A stretch of 64,000 bases of DNA from Janibacter cremeus (GCF_013409205.1 NZ_JACCAE010000001.1:310001-374000); one strand, 5' to 3'. Counted from the stretch's first letter, positions 18,232 through 26,790 are shown. Numbers and translations: made by a program. Notes: a model not told the origin generated them from the letters alone.

Positions 18232-18252
18232 TTAGCACGCTATCCGCGCTAA
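18232..18252. promoter_or_regulatory. Candidate operator 2, TTAG-N13-CTAA
   Basis: A 21-bp dyad (TTAGC...GCTAA) ending ten bases before the ATG of the NrtR-like gene. Operator 1 and 2 half-sites also form the compact palindrome GCTAA-AGG-TTAGC (18224-18236). Winged-helix Nudix regulators of the NrtR type bind roughly 21-bp palindromes. Confidence 0.6.
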
Positions 18253-18261
18253 TGTAGGCGC

Positions 18262-18969
18262 ATGCCCCGACGACGCCCGCTCGACGCCTATCCCCGCCCC
18301 GGAGTGACCGTGGATCTGGCGATCCTCACGGTCACCTCAGCGGGCACCGATGACGCCGCCCTGCGGGTGCTTGTGCAAGAACGTCAGGAGCCCGACGGGC
18401 GGGTGCTGCCGGGGCGGTTCCTGCGGGAGCGGCACACGGTCGTGGAGACCGTGCGGGAGGTCTTCGAGCAGAAGGTCGGGGTGAGTCCGAGCGAGGTCAC
18501 TCCCCCGCGGCTGCTGCGGCTGTTCGACGCGCCCGATCGTGACGACCGGACCTGGGCGATATCGGTGGCCCACTCGGTGTCGATGCCGGAGCAGGAGCTC
18601 GAAGGAGCGAAGGGGGACCTCGTCCCCGTGTCGTCGGAAGGGAAGCTCCTGAATGGCGGGTCGATGCTGTGGGACCACGACGAGATCATCACTGCAGCGG
18701 TGGGGTCACTGCAGGAGCGGTACGAGTTTCGTCAGCGCTATAACGACACGTTGCCTGATCCGGACGGGTTCCTGCCCGAGCCCTTCACGCTGCACCAGCT
18801 GCGCAAAGTCCACGAGGCGGTCGTCGGCGAGGAGCTACACAAGGACAACTTTGCTCGGCGGATGAAGCCCAACCTCACCCCGGTCATGCAGCGTGGCGAA
18901 GTGGTGAAGTCGACAGCTCATCGAGGCCGGCCGGCGACCCTGTACCAGCGAGCTACGACCGGTCGTTGA
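18262..18969 (+). CDS. NrtR-like transcriptional regulator (degenerate Nudix + winged helix)
   Basis: 235 residues. The N-terminal domain is Nudix-like, but its box (GRFLRERHTVVETVREVFEQ, about residues 51-70) has Arg in place of the first catalytic Glu and Gln at another, so hydrolysis is unlikely. The C-terminal part (about 150-230: PFTLHQLRKVHEAVVGE, FARRMKPN, GRPATLYQ) is the winged helix typical of NrtR. In that family ADP-ribose or a related NAD breakdown product binds the Nudix domain and releases DNA. Divergent placement next to an ADP-ribosylglycohydrolase operon and two 21-bp palindromes supports local control by an ADP-ribose signal; the ligand is inference. Confidence 0.8.
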   Translation: MPRRRPLDAYPRPGVTVDLAILTVTSAGTDDAALRVLVQERQEPDGRVLPGRFLRERHTVVETVREVFEQKVGVSPSEVTPPRLLRLFDAPDRDDRTWAISVAHSVSMPEQELEGAKGDLVPVSSEGKLLNGGSMLWDHDEIITAAVGSLQERYEFRQRYNDTLPDPDGFLPEPFTLHQLRKVHEAVVGEELHKDNFARRMKPNLTPVMQRGEVVKSTAHRGRPATLYQRATTGR

Positions 18970-19065
18970 GCGGAGTGCCGCACCTCGTTGCTCGTGAAGT
19001 ACGAGAATGACGCCATTTGCGGTGCCCGGGCGAATGTCCGCGACACCGAGCGCGAAAGGAACTGA

Positions 19066-19866
19066 ATGACACTCACGTTGGGAACCGTCCTCTCAGCAGA
19101 GGGCATCGACCCGAGGAACGCGCTGGTGATCCGTCACGCCTACGTGGTTCATGCGGATGGGACCCCCGGGATCCATGCCGACTCCACCGAAGATGAGATC
19201 CTCAGGTACACGAGTGCGCAGGCAGTGGGCAGTTTTCCGCGAACCCCAACAGACCGTTGGCTCGTATTCCTCCCCGAGAGCGGCAGAAGAGCTCGGTTCT
19301 GGGGCGTCATCCGAAACCACGGCGAGGTGGCCAACGACGGATCGATTCGCACCTTCAACCTCGAGCGGACGGATCTCCTGCAGGAGTATGTCGGACGCCT
19401 CGTCATCGGGTGGGCAGCGCCCTTGGCTTGGTATGTGCACGGAACCACGGCCTCGGCCTATCCGGTTCGTGAGCTCGCCGACGCGGCTGCTCCGCGATTC
19501 CCCGGTTTCGAGAACCTGCGGCTCGACTACCCCACCCTCCAGGCAGTCATGCGAGATCGTCGTTACGCGACCTGGCGTACCGCGCTGTCATCGGTTGCAG
19601 GCATTTACGTCATCACAGATCTGCGGGATGGACGAAACTACGTAGGCAAGGCCGACGGCGCCGAGAACATCTGTCAGCGTTGGTCGACGTACGCGAGCAA
19701 CGGCCACGGAGATAACGTCGAGCTCCGAGACCTCGACCCCACGTCATTCCGGTTCTCCTTGCTGCGTGTGTTCGACCCCTCCACACCGCAGCAGGTCATC
19801 AACCGTGCCGAGTCGCACTACAAGCGAGCTCTGGACTCCGTTCGACACGGCCTGAACGGCGGTTGA
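19066..19866 (+). CDS. GIY-YIG nuclease family protein
   Basis: 266 residues; start supported by AAAGGA seven bases upstream. The first 170 residues are alpha/beta with a Trp-rich core (WLVFLPESGR, FWGVI, WAAPLAWYVHG) and no recognised fold. The C-terminal part is a GIY-YIG domain: GIYVITDL at about 179, YVGKADG at about 192, a basic segment with CQRW, and AESHYKRAL, where a catalytic Glu is expected. It resembles a restriction or homing nuclease domain joined to a recognition domain. It stands alone on the plus strand between the ADP-ribose module and the DUF6308 gene. Confidence 0.75.
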   Translation: MTLTLGTVLSAEGIDPRNALVIRHAYVVHADGTPGIHADSTEDEILRYTSAQAVGSFPRTPTDRWLVFLPESGRRARFWGVIRNHGEVANDGSIRTFNLERTDLLQEYVGRLVIGWAAPLAWYVHGTTASAYPVRELADAAAPRFPGFENLRLDYPTLQAVMRDRRYATWRTALSSVAGIYVITDLRDGRNYVGKADGAENICQRWSTYASNGHGDNVELRDLDPTSFRFSLLRVFDPSTPQQVINRAESHYKRALDSVRHGLNGG

Positions 19867-20019
19867 TCGACCCGCTGGTACCCGTTCGACAACACTCACA
19901 AGAGGTGCGCGGCCAAGAATCCGCGCACAGGATTCATGCGCGGGTCGGACCGCTCAACGCCAAGAATGGAGGACCGCCAAGTCCGTGCTTAGGGGCATCG
20001 CCCCCGTAGCGTGCCGACC

Positions 20020-20688
20020 ATGGAAACCATCAGCGTCGGTCGCGTCGCCGTCCCCATCGACAAGGCGAAGCAGTGGGTTCGCGAATACACTGACCCTATG
20101 AGGAAGGCGGGCAAGAAGCCCTACGCCTACCCGGCCTACGACGCGTTCGTTTCAGGGAGTGCATCCACTGAGCTGAACGACGGAGATCTCCTCGCGCCGG
20201 CCTTGCTCAACTCAACTCCATCTGTCAGCGCTGTCTACCGGTTCCAAGAAATGCAGGAAGACCTTCAGGCGGCGCTCAGGGCCCACCCAGATCGACCGCT
20301 CGTCGCGATGGCCGCTGATGCCGTAACTGCCAAGGTGCGTGACCTTTACCAGGTGCTGGACGACGACAGGGGTCGACACGGCAAGCGAGGCCAAGGGGGC
20401 ACCACGCTCTCCAAGATCCTGCACCGCAAACACCCGCAGTCTCTCCCGTTGCACGACCGCTGGGTCCGACTCTGCTACGTCGGAAGCGACGCTCCAGTCC
20501 CGACCGGAAGGCGCTCGTGGGCTGACTACATGGTTCGCGTGACGCTCGCCATGAGGGAAGACCTCGTCCAGCATCAGGACGCACTGTACGCCCTCACAGA
20601 GGAGGTCCTAGGGGATACAGCGCTAACCGATCTGCGGCTGATCGACATCCTCGCTTGGACCAGCCAAGGCGTGAGCCCCTCGAACTGA
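20020..20688 (+). CDS. DUF6308 family protein
   Basis: 222 residues from the ATG at 20020 (a GTG at 20011 is also possible). It shows the DUF6308 pattern: DLLAPALLNSTPSVSAVYRF near residue 50-70, a central acidic turn LDDDRGRHGKRG, then TTLSKILHRKHPQSLPLHDRWVR and an LIDIL tail. The function of this actinobacterial family is not known. The LHRKxPxxLPLHD segment recalls helix-hairpin-type DNA-associated folds, but I would not infer an activity. It converges with the nuclease-like gene at 20695, only six bases apart. Confidence 0.7.
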   Translation: METISVGRVAVPIDKAKQWVREYTDPMRKAGKKPYAYPAYDAFVSGSASTELNDGDLLAPALLNSTPSVSAVYRFQEMQEDLQAALRAHPDRPLVAMAADAVTAKVRDLYQVLDDDRGRHGKRGQGGTTLSKILHRKHPQSLPLHDRWVRLCYVGSDAPVPTGRRSWADYMVRVTLAMREDLVQHQDALYALTEEVLGDTALTDLRLIDILAWTSQGVSPSN

Positions 20689-20694
20689 GAGGCT

Positions 20695-21879
20695 TCACCC
20701 GGCTACTGCTGCGGGAGCGTTCAGAAGCCCCACGATCTCGTCGTGCAGCCGAGTGTCACTCGGGTCCAACCCGTTGAGCGCCTCCTCGAGAGTCACCTCT
20801 GATTGCCGGATCTCGCTGCTCGTTGAACTCGTGATGAAGATGCGCCCGTAGTCGGCTTCAGCCTCCTCCACTGTCTTTCGCCACTTCTCGTCTCTCTCGT
20901 TGGCGAACCATGCCGACGGGCCAAACTTCAGCTGCACGCGTCCCTCATCGGAGCTGGACTCTTTCCTCGGCACATGGAAGGTGATCGTCCACTGGTGGAT
21001 GCCCTGCAGGTTGGCGCCCACGCCCCGGACGAAGTCCTCGCCCAGCGTCGAGTTCAATTGGCCCTTGAGCACTTCTGCGCTGAACGACTTCAGTTGACCC
21101 TTGAGATTCATAAGCAACTCGCGGCCTTCACCGAATCGCTCTCGTGCTTGCGCCGCCAGATCCGTTGCGAACTGGTCGGCCGCAACCGCTTGGGACTGCG
21201 CCTGGTACCGGCGGGCTTCTCCGGCGTCACACATGGCGACAACGAACCCCAACACATCGTCCTGCTTCACGGTCCTGCCCCCTTCTACGAACTTGCGGTG
21301 GATCTGCTCGATAAATGAATGCGCTTCCGGGTGCTGTTTCCGATAACTCGAATCGCTACCCACTTGGCTCCAGAGACGATCAATCAGCTGCGCGTAAGTG
21401 AGCACGGCTGCTTGGTCCCAGTTGTTGGTCAGCAAACTCTTCTGCACACGTCGACACAGCAAAACCACGCTCCCGCGCTTGCCGTCCCGCTGACCGTAGG
21501 CGAGGTAGCGGTCGTAGCAATGTCCGTGCCCGTCGGAGGTGAAATAGTTCTCCACCACCATTACCGTGGTGTCACCCTCGACGACCAGGTCAGCGATGTC
21601 GACGATCCCGTCTTCCCGCGCTGTATTGACCTCCTGCCGTACCCAGTAGCGATCATCAGCAGGGAGATCGGGATTAGTTTCCGCGTTCACAGCGTCGACG
21701 AAGATCCTGATGAAGCGGTCCCCCAGCCCATGAGTGCCGTCCGCCTCGAGGAGCCACCCGAAGACATTGCTGATCTGCTTCTCGTGCAGTCCGTGGTGCA
21801 TCACGTCGAAGACGTTGAACTCTGGCTCCAGATCCCTCCCCAGGATCGGGACCATGGCTGCCATCAAGTCATCCGACAC
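20695..21879 (-). CDS. PD-(D/E)XK nuclease-superfamily protein with altered Lys
   Basis: 394 residues from a GTG at 21879 with AGGGGGAA before it. The N-terminal 150 residues follow the PDDEXK_4 pattern: HEKQISNVFGWLLEADGTHG (catalytic helix Glu), then EDGIVDIADLVVEGDTTVMVVEN. In active members the second strand ends E-x-K; here it reads VENY, with Tyr in the Lys position, followed by HGHCYDRYLAYG. The second half (about 180-394) is helical and unassigned. It could be a DNA or RNA nuclease with an unusual metal site, or an inactive binding version. It is reverse-strand, head-on to DUF6308 and followed upstream by another small reverse gene. Confidence 0.65.
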   Translation of the reverse strand: MSDDLMAAMVPILGRDLEPEFNVFDVMHHGLHEKQISNVFGWLLEADGTHGLGDRFIRIFVDAVNAETNPDLPADDRYWVRQEVNTAREDGIVDIADLVVEGDTTVMVVENYFTSDGHGHCYDRYLAYGQRDGKRGSVVLLCRRVQKSLLTNNWDQAAVLTYAQLIDRLWSQVGSDSSYRKQHPEAHSFIEQIHRKFVEGGRTVKQDDVLGFVVAMCDAGEARRYQAQSQAVAADQFATDLAAQARERFGEGRELLMNLKGQLKSFSAEVLKGQLNSTLGEDFVRGVGANLQGIHQWTITFHVPRKESSSDEGRVQLKFGPSAWFANERDEKWRKTVEEAEADYGRIFITSSTSSEIRQSEVTLEEALNGLDPSDTRLHDEIVGLLNAPAAVAG

Positions 21880-21988
21880 ACTTCCCCCTCCATACCCATA
21901 CTCAGAGTTGGCAACGTACCGCGGTCATGGCCCGTCGTGACGGGTTGAGACTCCAGAACGTCGGACTTCTGCCGCCCATGTGCCGCGA

Positions 21989-22381
21989 TCAGCCACGAGC
22001 ACCTCGGTCGGTAGGTATCCCTATCGCCTCGACTCGCTCCCAGTTGATGTCGTCCTGCGGCCCGTAAACGCGGTCGGTGGTCGCCATGTTGATCAGGTCC
22101 GCATCCTCGGACCGCGGAATCTCGCCCCACATCGCCCAAAACTTCCTCGTGCGGTCCTCCGTATAGAGGTAGAGATTCGTCGATCGGTAGAACTTGCCGG
22201 GCTCACCGAACGTACGGATCACCCGGCCCGCTCTCACGAAGTCATCCATGGTGAGCCCTTCGGTCCGACCGTGCACGACGTACCAGTGCGGCGCACTGTC
22301 CGCGTAAGTCTTTGCCCAGGTCCACTCGAGGGTGGGCGCGAGGTCAAGCCACCAGCGCAGGTCGTCCCGTCCGGCCTTCAT
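21989..22381 (-). CDS. Small conserved-looking hypothetical protein
   Basis: 130 residues from the ATG at 22381 (GGAG six bases upstream; earlier in-frame ATG/TTG codons lack spacing). It is rich in Trp and Tyr (RWWLDLAPTLEWTWAKTYAD, APHWYVV) with VIRTFGEPGKFYRSTNLYLY in the middle, a compact soluble domain. I do not recognise a named family. It sits between the PD-(D/E)XK-like gene and the serpin-like gene on the same strand, with a 109-base gap downstream, so it may be a separate unit of the island. Confidence 0.55.
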   Translation of the reverse strand: MKAGRDDLRWWLDLAPTLEWTWAKTYADSAPHWYVVHGRTEGLTMDDFVRAGRVIRTFGEPGKFYRSTNLYLYTEDRTRKFWAMWGEIPRSEDADLINMATTDRVYGPQDDINWERVEAIGIPTDRGARG

Positions 22382-22421
22382 GTTCGTCTCCATCTCCAAC
22401 TTTCGATGCCCTCGGGTGGGC

Positions 22422-23897
22422 TCAGCTCTCCCCGCGCTCGCGCATGCGTCGACGCTTGTACGAAATCAACTCAGCCGCCTCATCGGGGTCGGTTTCAGCC
22501 AAGAGCTCCAAGGACTCCCAGTCCGTGTCCGGCATGGTCCTCAGAGGTCGGCTCAGCTCCTTGGTCACCCAAGCACTGACGAGCGGCACGCTCTCCCACG
22601 CTCCACCGCGGGCGATCGCGACGACCGCGTGCGCCCTGGAGAAGTCGAGCTCGACGCGCTCCACCTTCGTCTCCACGAAGTCCGGCATCCTCGTGACCAT
22701 GGCGACCGCAGTGATCGCGGCAGCGCGGAACCCGTCCTCGTCGAACTCCCCGCGCACGCTCTGGACGCACTCGACCTCCGGGTCCGTGATCTCCGGCAGG
22801 AGCGCGCGAGCAACCTCTGCCAAGCCCGGCGTCGCAATGAGGTCGAGGGTCTCCTGCGCGGACCATCGCCGCAGCCGGCTGCTCCACCGGCGAACCGGCC
22901 CGCCCCCTTCGCCCGCCTCGCCTCGGAGGACGGACTCCACCCGCGTCCGGCACTTCCACGCGTGCCCTACGTCCGGGGTGCCGGCCGGCTTCTCCGCGTG
23001 CCACAGCGCGCCCTTGCTGAGCAGCTCGACCACCTCGTCGACGCCCTTCCAGACCTGCGAAGGGGGCACCCTTGGGTCGGCGATGACGCTCACGACATCC
23101 ACCGCGTCCTCGGAGTGGGGCTTGGCCACGGCCACGAGACCGGCGGCCTCGGTGTCGACGATCGTCTGGAGCCCGCCGGTGAGCACGAGACCGTACGCGC
23201 CGGACGAGCGCAACGGCTCGGTCCACCGCGGCTCGAGAACGAGCGCCGTCGCCAGCAGCAACAAGGTCGAGGCGTCCACCTGCACGGGGAACCGATTGAT
23301 GAGCCCGCGAGTGCGATCGGATGCCCACTGGTCCAACCACGCCTGCTCCGGGATGCCGCGGTCGGCGCCGGACAGCGGCGTGGTGACACCCTCCGCCACC
23401 CACGCGCCGAAGGTAGCGGCGAGAGTCGGGTGCGGCTCCGCCAGCAATCGGTGGGCCGCGGCGGTCGCGTCCTCGGTCGGCATCCCGAGGATCTGCGCGA
23501 CCCGCTCCCCGTCCTCGCCGGTCACGTGCTCCGAGACCGAGGCCAGGAGCAGCCACAGGCCGGCATGGGACACGACCGAGGTCTCGGCCTGGTCTAGGTC
23601 ACCCCGGCACCGGGCGGCGAACCTGGAGACCGCGGAAGCAGCGGAGACATCGGGCGCGGTCCACCCGTCGAAGTGCGGACCTGGGTCCTCCACGGTCTCC
23701 CGCTGACCACAGGTGAGGCACTCCGCGGTCCACATCCCGGGGGCGATGACACAGCCACCCAGCCGCTGCCACGGACTGGCGATCACGTCCTCCGCCATCT
23801 CGTGCGACGGGAAGCCCATCACGATCGAGTGAGTCGCCACCGATCCGCAGCGACGGCACACGAGTCGGGGACCGCTCGGCTGATCTCCCCGGGCCAT
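22422..23897 (-). CDS. Zinc-ribbon protein with serpin-like domain
   Basis: 491 residues from the ATG at 23897, which shares TGATG with the upstream gene. The N-terminus carries two CxxC pairs (CRRCG about residue 14, CLTCG about 55), a likely zinc ribbon. The rest resembles divergent actinobacterial serpins: VVSHAGLWLLLASVSEHV followed by a DGERVAQILGM segment, TRGLINRFPVQVDASTLLLL with ATALVLEPRW (the strand before the serpin shutter), and DFSRAHAVVAIA near the end. No secretion signal is present, so an intracellular role is likely, unlike classical extracellular protease inhibitors. The serpin assignment rests on pattern only. Confidence 0.5.
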   Translation of the reverse strand: MARGDQPSGPRLVCRRCGSVATHSIVMGFPSHEMAEDVIASPWQRLGGCVIAPGMWTAECLTCGQRETVEDPGPHFDGWTAPDVSAASAVSRFAARCRGDLDQAETSVVSHAGLWLLLASVSEHVTGEDGERVAQILGMPTEDATAAAHRLLAEPHPTLAATFGAWVAEGVTTPLSGADRGIPEQAWLDQWASDRTRGLINRFPVQVDASTLLLLATALVLEPRWTEPLRSSGAYGLVLTGGLQTIVDTEAAGLVAVAKPHSEDAVDVVSVIADPRVPPSQVWKGVDEVVELLSKGALWHAEKPAGTPDVGHAWKCRTRVESVLRGEAGEGGGPVRRWSSRLRRWSAQETLDLIATPGLAEVARALLPEITDPEVECVQSVRGEFDEDGFRAAAITAVAMVTRMPDFVETKVERVELDFSRAHAVVAIARGGAWESVPLVSAWVTKELSRPLRTMPDTDWESLELLAETDPDEAAELISYKRRRMRERGES

Positions 23898-24214
23898 CAC
23901 AGGTCCTCGAAGCGGACACCGCCGGGCCACCCGAGGGCACCCCACCCCGGGAGCGGCAGGTCGCGGACCCCTCCCGAGTCCCAGACCCAGCCGGTGCCTC
24001 GACCACCGGGCCCCACGGGAGGTGGCTGCCATGCGGCCCACTGCTCGGCCATCTCGCGCTCTTCCGGATCGAGGTCGCCGCAGAAGCCACCGCACTCCTC
24101 GCAGAACTCAACCTCCTCGGCCGCAGCTCCGTGCGACTCCTGCCACTCGGCAAGGACCCTCTGCGCGAGGCGCGCCAGTCCCCCTTCGCCCATGGTGTGC
24201 GACGTCGTGTCCAT
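23897..24214 (-). CDS. Small Cys-containing hypothetical protein
   Basis: 105 residues from the ATG at 24214, before which GAGGGATCGGGG may serve as ribosome site. The N-terminal half is helical (LARLAQRVLAEWQ); CEECGGFC at about residue 37 could bind a metal. The C-terminal half is Gly/Pro/Trp-rich. Its stop overlaps the start of the zinc-ribbon/serpin-like gene, so the two are coupled and probably act together. No family recognised. Confidence 0.5.
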   Translation of the reverse strand: MDTTSHTMGEGGLARLAQRVLAEWQESHGAAAEEVEFCEECGGFCGDLDPEEREMAEQWAAWQPPPVGPGGRGTGWVWDSGGVRDLPLPGWGALGWPGGVRFEDL

Positions 24215-24241
24215 GGTGAGCCCCGATCCCTCGTACCCCCG

Positions 24242-24260
24242 GTGGCACGGCCTGTGCCAC
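24242..24260. promoter_or_regulatory. Inverted repeat upstream of the small-protein/serpin-like operon
   Basis: GTGGCAC-N5-GTGCCAC lies 28 bases upstream of the ATG at 24214 and could be an operator. The surrounding 24215-24391 contains no ORF. Confidence 0.4.
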
Positions 24261-24391
24261 GTCCCCTCGTGCACTATCAATGTAGGTGGGACCACCGACA
24301 ACCGAGCGAGCCTCAGTCGGCCTTCCGGGTGGTCCGGACCCCGCGCCACCTGCCCCGTGATCGGGTCGCTGCCGTCGAAGGAGAACGGGCG

Positions 24392-25099
24392 CTACTCGAC
24401 CCCCAGATACGCCTGCACGATCTTCTCGTCAGCCAACAGCTCGGCCGCAGGGCCGGCATGCACGATCTCACCGGTCGCCATGAGGTACCCGTGGTCGGCG
24501 GCCTTCAACGCCCGGCGGGCGTTCTGCTCGACGAGAACCACCGTTGTACCGGTGGCACGGATCTCCCGGATGACGGTGAAGACTTCGTCGACGATCTTCG
24601 GCGCCAGGCCCATGGACGGCTCGTCGAGCAGCATCAACCGCGGCCGGGCCACCAGGGCCCGCCCGATCGCGAGCATCTGCTGCTCACCACCGGAGAGCGC
24701 GCCGGCCGGCAGCTCTCGCCGCTCGGCGAGCACCGGGAATCGCTCGTACACCTCGTCGATCGCGGCCTTGTCGTTGCTGTGCCACCCACCGAGCTGCAGG
24801 TTCTCGTGGATCGTCAGCGTGGCAAGCACCTGCCGCCCCTCGGGGACCTGGACCAGCCCGTTGGCCACGAGCGTGTGGGCCTGCGTGCGGGTGACGTCCT
24901 TGCCCTCGAAGGTGATCCGCCCCCCGGAGGGGCGCACCACCCCGGAGACGGCGTTGATGACCGAGGACTTCCCCGCACCGTTGGCACCCACCAGCGTGAT
25001 GAGGTCGCCGGCGGCCACCTCGAAGGAGACCCCACGCACGGCCTCGACCCGCCCGTAGCTCACGGCGAGGTCCTCCACCGTCAGGATCGGTGCGGTCAT
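24392..25099 (-). CDS. livF: Branched-chain amino-acid-type ABC transporter ATPase LivF
   Basis: 235 residues, the usual LivF length. Walker A GANGAGKSS (38-46), signature LSGGEQQ and Walker B LMLLDEPSMGL are intact, and the family feature LVEQNARRAL is present. It is the second nucleotide-binding subunit of a high-affinity transporter for branched-chain or related amino acids or short organic solutes. It overlaps the livM-livG fusion stop by four bases and is the last cistron of the operon. Confidence 0.92.
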   Translation of the reverse strand: MTAPILTVEDLAVSYGRVEAVRGVSFEVAAGDLITLVGANGAGKSSVINAVSGVVRPSGGRITFEGKDVTRTQAHTLVANGLVQVPEGRQVLATLTIHENLQLGGWHSNDKAAIDEVYERFPVLAERRELPAGALSGGEQQMLAIGRALVARPRLMLLDEPSMGLAPKIVDEVFTVIREIRATGTTVVLVEQNARRALKAADHGYLMATGEIVHAGPAAELLADEKIVQAYLGVE

Positions 25100-26790
25100 G
25101 ACGCCTCCTCCGACTCGGAGCTGCCGAGGTAGGCCTCGATGACAGCAGGATTCTCGATGATCTGCTCCGGCGTGCCGGTGGCGATGACCTCACCGAAGTT
25201 CAGCACGACGATGCGGCTGCACGTCTTCATCACCATGCCGACGTTGTGCTCGATGAGCAGGATCGTCAGGCCGTCGCTCGCCAACGACCCGATGAGCTCC
25301 GACAGCGCATCGGCCTCGACGTGGTTCATCCCCGCGGCCGGCTCGTCGAGGATCAGCAGGGACGGGTCCGAGGCCAGGGCCCGCGCGATCTCCAGTCGCC
25401 GTTGGTCGCCGTAGGACAGCGCCGAGGCCTGGGTCCCGGCCTGCTCGGCCAGACCGACCCGCTCCAGGCACCACGCCGCGTGCCGCGCCACGCGCTGCTC
25501 GTCCCGGTGGGCCGAGGGCAGCCAGAGCAGCCGCCGCAGGAAGGTCGGCTTGCTCACCAGGTGGCCACCGACCATGACGTTCTCCAGGGCGGAGAGCCGG
25601 TCGAAGAGCTTGGAGTGCTGGAAGGTCCGGCTCACCCCGGCCGCGGCGACCTTGTGCACGGCCGCTCTGGCCGGCTGCAGACCGAGCACCTCCGCGGTGC
25701 CGGAGGTCGGCTTGGACAGGCCGCTGATCATGTTGATCAGCGTGGTCTTCCCCGCGCCGTTGGGGCCGATGAGACCGAGTACCTCACCGCCGGTGATCTG
25801 CAGGTCGATGTCCCGGTTGGCGAAGACCCCGCCGTAGTCCTTGCCCAGACCGGTGAGGCTGACGACGGTCTCGCCCGGGTCCGGGTGGACCCGCTGGGAG
25901 AGGCTGGTCTCCCCCCTTCGCCCGTCGTCGTCCCCGGCTGCACCGGTGGCCAGGCGCTGCCTGCGGTGTGGCAGGAAACTGGCCAGGCCACCGGGGAGGA
26001 AGAGGATGACGACCAGCAGCAGCAGGCTGGAGAGGAAGGGGCGGATCCAGCCGGCCTCGATGCCGATGGCGCGCTGCACCTCGGGGACCATCGTGAGGAA
26101 GACGCTGCCCAGGAGCGGGCCGATGAACATCGTCGAGCCGCCGACGACGGCCGTGACGAGCCCGTCGATCGCCTTGGCGAAACCGAAGTCCTCCGGGGCG
26201 ATGAGCCGCACGTAGTAGGCCCACAGCACGCCGTAGAGCCCGGCGACCGCCCCCGCGGCGACGAAGGCGGACAGTCGGTGCCGACTGACGTCGATACCCA
26301 TGGCCCGCGCGGCGAGCTCGTCCTCGCGGATGGCGTCCAGCGCCCGACCGTACCGTGAGGGGCCCTGCCGCCAGAACCAGTAGGCGACGAGCGCCAGCGC
26401 CACCCACGCCATCCACGGCTCGAGCACCTTGGGCACCGACGTCCCCCGGGCGCCGCCGGTCCACTCCATGTTGATCACGAGGATGCGCACCGCCTCGGCG
26501 AAGGCGAGCGTGGCGATGGCCAGGAAGACCCCGCGCAGTCGCATGGTCGGCAACCCGAGGATCACGGCGGTGACCGCACCGACGAGCATGCCGATGGCGA
26601 TGGCGACGAGCAGCGCCGGCAGGTCCCCGATGTCACTGGGTGTCGGCGCCAGGGCGACCGCGGAGAAGGCCGCGAGCGAGGCGAAGCCGGCTTGGCCGAG
26701 GCTGAGCTGCCCGGCGACGAGGACGGCGTAGAAGGAGTAGGCGAAGATCCCGCCCAGGGCGATGAAGACGAAGGTCGATTCGACGAACAT
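25096..26790 (-). CDS. LivM-LivG fusion: ABC permease and ATPase in one chain
   Basis: 564 residues. Residues 1-about 275 are a LivM-type permease with around eight hydrophobic segments (GQLSLGQAGFASLAAFSAV, DAIREDELAARAMGID loop). After a basic linker, residues about 307-560 are a complete LivG ATPase: GPNGAGKTT 342-350, LSYGDQ 458-463, LLILDEP 478-484. Fusion of M and G is known in actinobacteria and guarantees one ATPase per permease. It follows livH directly (TGAATG) and overlaps livF. Confidence 0.9.
   Translation of the reverse strand: MFVESTFVFIALGGIFAYSFYAVLVAGQLSLGQAGFASLAAFSAVALAPTPSDIGDLPALLVAIAIGMLVGAVTAVILGLPTMRLRGVFLAIATLAFAEAVRILVINMEWTGGARGTSVPKVLEPWMAWVALALVAYWFWRQGPSRYGRALDAIREDELAARAMGIDVSRHRLSAFVAAGAVAGLYGVLWAYYVRLIAPEDFGFAKAIDGLVTAVVGGSTMFIGPLLGSVFLTMVPEVQRAIGIEAGWIRPFLSSLLLLVVILFLPGGLASFLPHRRQRLATGAAGDDDGRRGETSLSQRVHPDPGETVVSLTGLGKDYGGVFANRDIDLQITGGEVLGLIGPNGAGKTTLINMISGLSKPTSGTAEVLGLQPARAAVHKVAAAGVSRTFQHSKLFDRLSALENVMVGGHLVSKPTFLRRLLWLPSAHRDEQRVARHAAWCLERVGLAEQAGTQASALSYGDQRRLEIARALASDPSLLILDEPAAGMNHVEADALSELIGSLASDGLTILLIEHNVGMVMKTCSRIVVLNFGEVIATGTPEQIIENPAVIEAYLGSSESEEAS

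Noticed and set aside
19867..20019. Possible tRNA or attachment site in the gap before the DUF6308 gene
   Set aside because: No cloverleaf, no TTCGA-type T-loop stem and no direct repeat found at the island edges.
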